Part shown: piece after piece, positions 15,654 to 21,049 of the stretch | Numbering within the stretch: position 1 is the first letter of the stretch | How the letters are laid out: each line of letters starts with the position of its first letter | Assembly: GCA_003152255.1 (NCBI GenBank) | Contig: PLZT01000693.1 | Location: 1 to 21,049, forward strand | DNA from: Methylocystaceae bacterium | Lineage (GTDB): Bacteria > Pseudomonadota > Alphaproteobacteria > Rhizobiales > Beijerinckiaceae | DNA: 21,049 nucleotides | Reading direction: 5' to 3' | Position numbers and translations under genes: made by a program | Notes under the pieces: generated by a model | What the model saw: the letters and a program-made list of their open reading frames with translations, nothing else | Told to the model about the DNA's origin: nothing | Database searches by the model: none

Positions 15654-15718
15654 TATCACACAAATTCAATTTGACATTTTGATAGAATTATATCACAATT
15701 CCTTAAATATCAGTGATA
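15654..15718 (+). promoter_or_regulatory. res-like site and promoter of serine recombinase 2
   Basis: The dyad TATCAC...GTGATA at 15691-15718 is exactly 28 bases end to end, the size of a small serine resolvase crossover site. A second dyad TATCA...TGATA spans 15654-15684. A TTGACA (15671-15676) with CACAAT 17 bases later could be the promoter and would be covered by the sites, giving autorepression as in Tn3-type tnpR. Confidence 0.5.
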
Positions 15719-15729
15719 GGAAAAGGACC

Positions 15730-16290
15730 ATGCTGATCGGGTATGCGAGAACTTCAACGGCTGACCAGATTGCTGGTCTGGAGGCCCAAGAGCGAGATTT
15801 GTTGGCGGAAGGGTGTGAACGCCTATGGCGTGAACAGACCAGCGCCCTTGGCCCCCGAATCGCTTTGGAAGAGGCAATCTCGTTCGCTCGGTCAGGGGAT
15901 TCTTTGGTCGTCACCAAAATATGCCGACTGGCCCGATCCGTAGCCGATTTGGTGGCGATCATCGACCGGCTGGAAAAGAATGGCGTGAGCCTTCGAATCC
16001 TCTCGATGGGGATCGATACGGCGACGCCCACGGGGCGGTTGATGCTGAACCTGTTAGCCTCGATAAGTCAGTTTGAACGCGAGGTGATGTTGGAACGTCA
16101 ACGCGAAGGAGTCGCCAAAGCGAAGGCCGAGGGAAAATATAAGGGCAGGAAACCAACCGCTCGGGCCAAGAGCGACGAGATTCTTGAACTCGACCGGCAA
16201 GGGTTGTCGCGGGAACGGATCGCGACCCAACTTGGAATCGGAATCGCCTCGGTTTATCGGATATTGAAGGCGGCGAGGTTGGCGGCGTGA
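15730..16290 (+). CDS. Serine recombinase 2 (resolvase/invertase family)
   Basis: A 186-residue protein from ATG 15730, chosen for AGGAAAAGG just upstream; an upstream in-frame ATG at 15679 lies inside the res-like site. LIGYARTSTADQ has nucleophile Ser9. KICRLARSVADL carries the conserved Arg pair, though Cys replaces the usual Asp in R-I-D-R-L. FEREVMLERQREGVAKAKAE starts the E helix. YKGRKPTA and a C-terminal HTH (LGIGIASVYRILKAARL) follow. It is only moderately similar to recombinase 1, so the two are not recent duplicates. Its last 22 codons are closely repeated at 17361-17428. The next gene starts on its stop codon. Confidence 0.94.
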   Translation: MLIGYARTSTADQIAGLEAQERDLLAEGCERLWREQTSALGPRIALEEAISFARSGDSLVVTKICRLARSVADLVAIIDRLEKNGVSLRILSMGIDTATPTGRLMLNLLASISQFEREVMLERQREGVAKAKAEGKYKGRKPTARAKSDEILELDRQGLSRERIATQLGIGIASVYRILKAARLAA

Positions 16291-16460
16291 TGGGTGGATT
16301 TCTGCGCTTGTCGATATGCGGGCATATGCTCCTTTGCCGTGAGCTATTCGATTACGCCTACAACCGGATATCCGACACCATGCCCGCTTTCATCACAGAG
16401 TTGGACAAAATATGGCCGGATGGAATAGAGGACACGAAGGGAGAAACACCTTCTGACTGA
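16290..16460 (+). CDS. Small protein coupled to serine recombinase 2
   Basis: A 56-residue frame whose ATG shares its A with the TGA of recombinase 2 (TGATG), a usual sign of translational coupling. The sequence is protein-like: LFDYAYNRISDTMPAFITEL with an acidic end. It has no recognised family. Candidate roles are a recombinase accessory protein or an unrelated passenger. It ends convergently 25 bases from the secreted-protein gene. Confidence 0.5.
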   Translation: MGGFLRLSICGHMLLCRELFDYAYNRISDTMPAFITELDKIWPDGIEDTKGETPSD

Positions 16461-16485
16461 CCTCTGTGGATCGGAAACCGCTAAG

Positions 16486-16851
16486 TCATTTCTGGAAATA
16501 TGGGGCACAGGCTTCTCTGATAGCATTTATCGTGACGATCACCATCGGGCTAGAAAAATCATCAGGATGTCGTAAAATATAGTTATCAATCAGCTTGACG
16601 ATTGCTTCGTCAGTAACGCCATTTTTAAAGCAACTTGCGTAGCTCATTGTTGAAGAAAACCTAGGTGCTTCATTCTCATTTACTATCGCCGTCAATTCAT
16701 CAGCAATTGCTGTTGCGTATCCTCGCTTCCATTGGTTTGTCATTTGAATCCACTGCGAAAACGTGAATTCATTGGCAACAACATATGGAATTTGATGCCC
16801 TATGGAAAGAGCAATCCCTAACGAAATGCATTTAAGGTTTTTGTGGTTCAT
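16486..16851 (-). CDS. Small exported protein, unknown family
   Basis: A 121-residue protein from ATG 16851, chosen for GGAGG nine bases before it. The N-terminus (MNHKNLKCISLGIALSIGHQ) is a likely signal peptide. The mature part has two Cys (in YASCF and REACAPYF) that could form a disulfide, and a conserved-looking VKLIDNYILRHPDDFSSP segment reminiscent of Rap1a/Tai-type periplasmic proteins. That resemblance is weak. The frame continues in phase upstream to 17034 through unrelated sequence, which is treated as a remnant. Confidence 0.65.
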   Translation of the reverse strand: MNHKNLKCISLGIALSIGHQIPYVVANEFTFSQWIQMTNQWKRGYATAIADELTAIVNENEAPRFSSTMSYASCFKNGVTDEAIVKLIDNYILRHPDDFSSPMVIVTINAIREACAPYFQK

Positions 16852-16859
16852 GTCCGCCT

Positions 16860-17040
16860 CCGCCGCCCTTAGTCCTACGCGGATATTTGCATAAATTCTG
16901 AGAGGGCGTTGGAGGCCGCCAGGAGCGATACCGAACCTCGGGTGTCGCGGAACCCCGTACGGACCCTGCGGCGATTTTTTTTCGAGGAACGCCATCAACT
17001 CGTTCTTTACGAACACGCGCCCCAACCTCGCCACCCCTGA
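16860..17040 (-). pseudogene. Possible remnant of an excisionase-like gene
   Basis: The minus frame reads RLGRVFVKNELMAFLEKK, the pattern seen at the C-terminus of AlpA/excisionase-type HTH proteins ('..rvFvk.eL.afle'). No HTH is found in frame upstream. A run of eight A (minus strand) follows. Probably a decayed gene end. Confidence 0.3.
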
Positions 17041-17186
17041 TTCGAACGGGGTTTGTTTCTGTCTCGTGCCATAATTCCCGATACGAGACCGCTTGCTCCA
17101 TTTTTGCGTTTACGCTTCGGAAAGATCGGCGTCGCGCCGTGTGATCCCATGAATGGGAATGGGGCTAGAATCGGACAAGAGCCTCG

Positions 17187-17340
17187 CACATGCGTTTTTC
17201 CAAACCCACGGCACCCACCTTCGTGTTCGCCTCAAAGCCTACCCGTGGCCTTTGCTCGCGTGAATATGTTCAAGAGCGCGATGGTCTCGGATTGTTTGAT
17301 GATGACCGGCAAATTTGCCGGTCTTGGCGTGTATGGCGGT
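17187..17340 (+). repeat. Repeat A, copy 5 (perfect palindrome)
   Basis: GACCGGCAAATTTGCCGGTC at 17304-17323 is a perfect palindrome. The upstream arm includes CGCACATGCGTTTTTCC, GTGGCCTTTGCTCGCGTGAA and CTCGGATTGTTTGATG, aligning with copies 6 and 7. A recombinase tail follows within about 40 bases. Confidence 0.78.
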
Positions 17341-17360
17341 AACGTCCCGCGAGACCAACG

Positions 17361-17428
17361 CCCCCCAACTTGGAATCGGAGTCGCCAGTGTTTATCGAGT
17401 TTTGAAGGCGGCGCGGGTGGAGGGGTAG
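17361..17428 (+). pseudogene. Serine recombinase C-terminal fragment
   Basis: The frame reads QLGIGVASVYRVLKAARVEG then a stop. It matches the last HTH residues of recombinase 2 (QLGIGIASVYRILKAARLAA), with matching nucleotides around CCCAACTTGGAATCGGA. Everything upstream of the fragment is replaced by repeat A, so a recombination or deletion event joined the repeat to a recombinase gene end. Confidence 0.8.
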
Positions 17429-17498
17429 GACGCAAGGATTACCGTGGGCGCGAGGGGCGAAGCCGGCCCCTCAACATTATAGCACGTGGAACACTCTA

Positions 17499-18260
17499 TT
17501 ATTTGTCATCAAAACCCTCAGTATCTCTTTTGTTAAGAACCGCCGTCGCCTTCAAAAACTTAATCATAACCTGCTCTAGTTGTTCACGTAAATCCTTGTC
17601 TTTTACTTCTATATAGGAACCATATTTAACTATCGGGGATTTGAACCAGAATTTTTCTTCGTGTTCTTTCAGCCTATTCTTGATACTGTTTTTCGAGCTA
17701 CCAACATAGACCGGCCGTTGACTGCGGTCATATAATACATAGACGCCATGACAGTCTGGCCAATCTTCTTTATCCGAAGGATTAAAGTCTACTAAACTTC
17801 CAATCCCGATTACTTCATGCTCTTCACGCTCTTTCTGCGCCTCTTCACTATCTAGCTCCTTTGGTTTGCCGAGTACATGATATAGTTTTTTTCTCGTCGA
17901 TTGTTGAGGATTCTTTATCCTTCCGTTTTCGATAAAGTAAATTGTAGGTGGAGCTATTTTAGCCTGTCTCGCAAGCTCTGGAACGGACAAGTCTAACTTC
18001 TCTCTCATCTTATGCACCCAAGTGCCAAAACTAGAGACTTCATCATCGGTGGTATCAGCGCCGTTTTCGTCGGAATCTTCTTTTTTAGTCAGTGGGCCTA
18101 AAATTTCTTCAAGTTGAGCAAGATGCTTTTCAAACGCCTTTCCTTTCTCCCAATGGCCAATTTCTTCTCCGGTCACTCCAATTTTCTTGCCAAGAGCCTC
18201 TTGCGTTAACCCTTCCTTTTCTCGTGCACGACGCAGTGCCCACATTGTTTTATTAAACAT
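17499..18260 (-). CDS. Double XRE helix-turn-helix / GIY-YIG nuclease fusion
   Basis: A 253-residue protein; ATG 18260 is chosen for AAGGAAG just upstream, rather than 18293. The first XRE HTH is at about 7-57 (LTQEALGKKIGVTGEEIGHW). An acidic linker follows. The second XRE HTH is at about 80-132 (LSVPELARQAKIAPPTIYFI). A GIY-YIG domain spans about 169-245: GVYVLY (172-177), VYVGSS (184-189), R196 in IKNRLKEH, E229 in LEQVM and N243 in VLNKR, so the catalytic residues are present. HTH domains would target or autoregulate; the nuclease cuts DNA. Such a combination is uncommon and may be a defence nuclease or a homing-type enzyme. It is AT-richer than flanking repeats. Confidence 0.88.
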   Translation of the reverse strand: MFNKTMWALRRAREKEGLTQEALGKKIGVTGEEIGHWEKGKAFEKHLAQLEEILGPLTKKEDSDENGADTTDDEVSSFGTWVHKMREKLDLSVPELARQAKIAPPTIYFIENGRIKNPQQSTRKKLYHVLGKPKELDSEEAQKEREEHEVIGIGSLVDFNPSDKEDWPDCHGVYVLYDRSQRPVYVGSSKNSIKNRLKEHEEKFWFKSPIVKYGSYIEVKDKDLREQLEQVMIKFLKATAVLNKRDTEGFDDK

Positions 18261-18426
18261 AGTCACTTCCTTGTTGGGTGCGAACGCCAGCATGGCTCAC
18301 GGTAAGTCAAGAAATCGTATTATGGCCCACCTTGTAAATCCGCGCAATCTTGGACACATGCTTGCGTTTTCTGTGTATTGGCCATGCGTTTCCGGGAGAG
18401 GACGGCGCTAAAACCCTCAGAAGGGT

Positions 18427-18513
18427 CGCACACGCATTTTTTCGAGACAAAGGGCAAATACCCATCCTTCCACCAAGGAACTCACCGGCGGCCTTCTCCG
18501 GGGAGATTCAAGG
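18427..18513 (+). repeat. Repeat A, copy 7 (truncated, palindrome lost)
   Basis: GTCGCACACGCATTTTTTCG and AACTCACCGGCGGCCTT align with the upstream arms of copies 5 and 6. The palindrome part is missing; the 77-aa gene end begins here. The remaining part of the gap (18294-18426) shows no gene. Confidence 0.5.
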
Positions 18514-18741
18514 AACGTGGTCTTCGTTCCCAGCGGGGAGAATCCCGCGTTCTTCAAGTTCTTTGGTGATACGAGCAAGTGCAACCTCCAACGGCTCAGC
18601 TATGCTTTTCCTACCCTCCCCGATAAGTTTACGTAATTCATGGTAACATTTTAGCATATATTCAGCTGGCGCACCGGAAGGCGGGTCTTCGAACCAAATC
18701 AAACCGTCTTTGTATTTTGATGTGTCTATGATTCTTTTCAC
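18508..18741 (-). CDS. Hypothetical protein, 77 residues
   Basis: A small soluble protein (MKRIIDTSKYKDGLIWFEDP at the start, then helical EYMLKCYHELRKLIGEGRKS). A weak AAGG precedes the ATG. It is 65 bases downstream of the 164-aa gene on the same strand and may share its transcript. No family recognised. Confidence 0.55.
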   Translation of the reverse strand: MKRIIDTSKYKDGLIWFEDPPSGAPAEYMLKCYHELRKLIGEGRKSIAEPLEVALARITKELEERGILPAGNEDHVP

Positions 18742-18806
18742 CAGACCTTGCCTATCCGGTTAACGCATACAGCTACTATATCTAGTAAGCGACATCAACA
18801 GCACGC

Positions 18807-19301
18807 TCAAATCGCGCTAACTCTTCCGATACTTCGCTGATGTTCTTTGACTGCATCTCTGACCAGTTTGCTGAATCGCTTTTCGATACGCGCGGCTTCT
18901 CCAGCAGAGGGGAGGGCTTTGACCGATCGGTAAATGACCCCATCAAACAACACTCCATTGAACGCGCAGTTCTCCACCCTAACAGCACCGCTCTCAATTC
19001 CGACAGCAGAACTGATCAATCGGAACAACGCGTCATGAGGAGACCCCAAATGAACATCGTCAATCGTCAAATCTCGCGGGAGCACGGAACCTTCAAATGC
19101 GTCAAGAAGGAGTCCATATGTTTTGCGGCGGCCGACCGTGTCAACTAAAGACGTGACGAGATAGAAGCGCCAATCCATTAGGACATGGTCATAGAGCCAC
19201 ATAGCGCCTTGCGCTTGCATCCCTAACGCGTCAGTGCTCGCCAACAGCTCTTGGCCAGCTTTGATCAGATGCTCAGGTAGAGCTTCTCTAGCCATTGCCA
19301 A
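18807..19301 (-). CDS. Hypothetical partner of the HEPN protein, 164 residues
   Basis: The start overlaps the end of the HEPN gene by 37 bases, so the pair is translationally linked. The N-terminal half is helical (EHLIKAGQELLASTDALGMQ, then WLYDHVLMDWRFYLVTSLVD). The C-terminal half ends in a charged helix. No nucleotidyltransferase motif (GSxxxGxxxxxSDxD) is present, so this is not an ordinary MNT partner. Possible roles include a toxin-antitoxin or defence subunit; no family is recognised. Confidence 0.68.
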   Translation of the reverse strand: MAMAREALPEHLIKAGQELLASTDALGMQAQGAMWLYDHVLMDWRFYLVTSLVDTVGRRKTYGLLLDAFEGSVLPRDLTIDDVHLGSPHDALFRLISSAVGIESGAVRVENCAFNGVLFDGVIYRSVKALPSAGEAARIEKRFSKLVRDAVKEHQRSIGRVSAI

Positions 19302-19708
19302 ACTCCATCCGCATCATTGCACACGGCGACAAAAAGGTCATTTAGTTCTTGCTTCGGCACTTTCATGTCAGGGAACCGCCCATTGCTTTTCCAGTCTCTC
19401 ACCGTCAGCCAATTCGCTTTAAGAGAGCGAGATGTATCTTTCTGATTTAAATCGGCCTTGAGACGCGACGCCTCCGCACATGATTGCAAATCATGCCAGT
19501 GAGCCCCTTTGTGGGTATCTGGCATAAATTTCAAATTATTCCTTTTTAAAAACAATGCTTTAAGTATAAACTCGACGGATTGCCCCGCATGAAAATAGGC
19601 TTCATTAGCCTTCCCCGCGCTCTTCAGCACGCGGGCAGACTCAAGCTCGCTTTTTGAGGACCTATACCAATCATCCGCCGTCGCCTGAGCCATAGCATAC
19701 ACTAACAT
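19265..19708 (-). CDS. HEPN-domain protein
   Basis: A 147-residue protein from ATG 19708 (or 142 from ATG 19693). The start DDWYRSSKSELESARVLKSA followed by AYFHAGQSVEFILKALFLKR matches the paired N-terminal helices of HEPN proteins. In the C-terminal half, NWLTVRDWKSNGRFPD is where HEPN proteins carry their conserved R/Y-P element, but the RX4-6H ribonuclease motif is not seen (R99 is followed by N at the His place). It may therefore be non-catalytic or substrate-binding. A three-codon frame (ATG ACG TAG, 19726-19718) with AGAGG before it precedes the start. First gene of a two-gene operon. Confidence 0.75.
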   Translation of the reverse strand: MLVYAMAQATADDWYRSSKSELESARVLKSAGKANEAYFHAGQSVEFILKALFLKRNNLKFMPDTHKGAHWHDLQSCAEASRLKADLNQKDTSRSLKANWLTVRDWKSNGRFPDMKVPKQELNDLFVAVCNDADGVWQWLEKLYLSI

Positions 19709-19740
19709 ATGCGCATGCTACGTCATGGGCTACCTCTCAC

Positions 19741-19886
19741 CCTCTAAATTCCAAACTCACCAGCGGCCTTTCCTCGCTTGGACACGTTCCAGAATGCGGC
19801 GACCTCGGATTGTTTTACGACCGGCAAATTTGCCGGTTCAGTCGTGTGTCAGCTGTCGCCATGCATGGTGGTGACCAATAGGGATT
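19741..19886 (+). repeat. Repeat A, copy 6
   Basis: GACCGGCAAATTTGCCGGTT at 19819-19838 (one mismatch to the perfect palindrome). The upstream arm ACTCACCAGCGGCCTTTCCT aligns with copy 5, and the downstream GTCGCCATGCATGGTGGTGA aligns with copies 1 and 4. It separates the HEPN operon from the 233-aa HTH protein. Confidence 0.78.
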
Positions 19887-19929
19887 GATCGTCACAAAAC
19901 TTGGCCCCGACGTCCCGCCAGTAAAGCAA

Positions 19930-20631
19930 TCACTCCCGGGTTTTAATCCATTCCGTCCTTACCGCCTTTCGTAGTTCACGACGCCATATTTGCGCCGGAC
20001 GTTGTTGGCGGCTCCAAAGTTTTTCCATTTGACGAGTCAGATCGAGTTCAAACGCCATCCCACCGCCAGATAGCATTCCGAAGGGACGCCAATTAGGATC
20101 GTTTCTCCTCCGTCTCATTCTGTTGAGGAGTTTTTCGCTCACCCGTTGTCGAAGTGGGGAGTGGTAAACGAAGTAGAGGAACTCGATCTTGGCCTTGGAT
20201 TTGGCCACCCGAATCCGTTCAATTTCTTCCTCCATCGCAATCGGGGAAAGACCCGCCTTTAGGCGAACAAGATTGTATTGCCGGATCACCTGTCGCGTTG
20301 CCCACTCATCGAAGTTTTTGGACATCAACGATTCACGCCATGCCGCGTCTCGTTTCGCGTCATCGAGACGCTTCGCTTCGGCGATCATTTCGACCGTGGC
20401 GACGATGGCATCGTCAACCACCTTCTTGTCCACCTCTAACGCGGTAGGTAGAGCGTCAATCGCCATCTTGGCTCCCGGTGAATCGAGGTCACCATGACAA
20501 ACGCCGTCTATCCGTCGAAGGCCCTTTTCGACATTCTTGAACCCACACCGTCGCGCCAGTTCACTTCGACGTAAACCAAGCTGTTTCAGTTGGTTCTCGA
20601 TAAGGGCGTGAATGGGATAATGATCGAACAT
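19930..20631 (-). CDS. HTH-like regulator or effector, 233 residues
   Basis: The N-terminus has an XRE-like helix-turn-helix (about 15-45: LKQLGLRRSELARRCGFKN) in a conserved-looking block continuing to about 60 (RRIDGVCHGD). A coiled region (about 75-110) and a basic C-terminal half (RMRRRRNDPNWRPFG, then WRRELRKAVRTEW) suggest nucleic-acid contact. I recognise the N-terminal block as recurring in uncharacterised proteobacterial proteins but cannot name the C-terminal half. The Shine-Dalgarno GGAGG lies inside a hairpin that touches the ATG. Confidence 0.75.
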   Translation of the reverse strand: MFDHYPIHALIENQLKQLGLRRSELARRCGFKNVEKGLRRIDGVCHGDLDSPGAKMAIDALPTALEVDKKVVDDAIVATVEMIAEAKRLDDAKRDAAWRESLMSKNFDEWATRQVIRQYNLVRLKAGLSPIAMEEEIERIRVAKSKAKIEFLYFVYHSPLRQRVSEKLLNRMRRRRNDPNWRPFGMLSGGGMAFELDLTRQMEKLWSRQQRPAQIWRRELRKAVRTEWIKTRE

Positions 20632-20632
20632 G

Positions 20633-20664
20633 GCCAGCCTCCGCTATCGACAAGGAAGGCTGGC
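20633..20664 (-). promoter_or_regulatory. Hairpin enclosing the Shine-Dalgarno of the 233-aa gene
   Basis: On the minus strand GCCAGCCT (20664-20657) pairs with AGGCTGGC (20640-20633), extended by CC/GG across a bulged T. The 3' arm includes GGAGG and ends two bases before the ATG at 20631. In RNA it would hide the ribosome binding site. Confidence 0.55.
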
Positions 20665-20812
20665 GATGATCCGTTTGGTTGCCGAAGTTATCGGCCACAT
20701 CCCACTTCGTGGAAACCACCTTGCCCGGATCGGCAGGTCGGTGAGGTAGCGCCAGCCCCTCGTCTTGATGTGAGAAAAAGCATGGTGTTTATCGGTTCGA
20801 AATTCAATCTGG

Positions 20813-21049
<237 letters not shown>

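Noticed and set aside
17020..17062. tRNA T-arm-like TTCGAATC on the minus strand
   Set aside because: The stem has a mismatch and there is no D arm, anticodon arm or acceptor around it.
7290..19886. CRISPR array
   Set aside because: The repeats are 2-6 kb apart in places, unequal in length, and separated by genes rather than spacers.

Overview
The sequence reads as a chromosomal segment of a GC-rich alphaproteobacterium. Rhizobiales-like is my best guess, from a tRNA-Phe, a RidA protein, a MoeB/ThiF-type adenylyltransferase and a TonB receptor in GC-rich codons; I cannot place it further. Three zones are visible.

Zone 1 (1-3040) is the end of an integrated element that continues off the left edge. 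It holds two overlapping minus-strand genes (a partial cysteine-rich protein and a DUF3102-like protein), a divergent excisionase-like regulator, and a tyrosine integrase that runs up to the 3' end of tRNA-Phe(GAA). Two identical dyads, TCTCA-N8-TGAGA, lie in the divergent promoter region. Two TGTCAACA direct repeats lie between the integrase and the tRNA.

Zone 2 (3041-6920) looks like ordinary chromosome: tRNA-Phe, ridA-like, moeB/thiF-like and a TonB-dependent receptor. The receptor's 5' end appears out of frame at a (CG)4 tract.

Zone 3 (about 6980 to the right edge) is a mosaic accessory/defence island, generally more AT-rich in its coding parts. Its modules are separated by copies of one repeat, called A here, built around the palindrome GACCGGCAAATTTGCCGGTC (six copies plus one truncated copy). 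A second repeat, B, has three copies around CCCGTTCCGGGCGAGAAATCC. Two A-gene-B units carry paralogous single-pass membrane proteins. The modules between repeats include a 4-TM GYF protein, a pRiA4b ORF-3-like protein, two serine recombinases (one with a res-like promoter) and the tail of a third, a 1059-aa SIR2 plus NTPase protein of anti-phage type, a secreted protein, a double-XRE/GIY-YIG fusion, a HEPN protein overlapping an unknown partner, an HTH protein whose Shine-Dalgarno sits in a hairpin, and a partial GIY-YIG-like protein at the right edge.

My main inference is that Zone 3 is a repeat-punctuated cassette island, probably shaped by site-specific serine recombination, loaded with NAD-depletion, nuclease and HEPN-type effectors. 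The repeats and gene order are seen directly. The mobility mechanism and defence roles are inferred.
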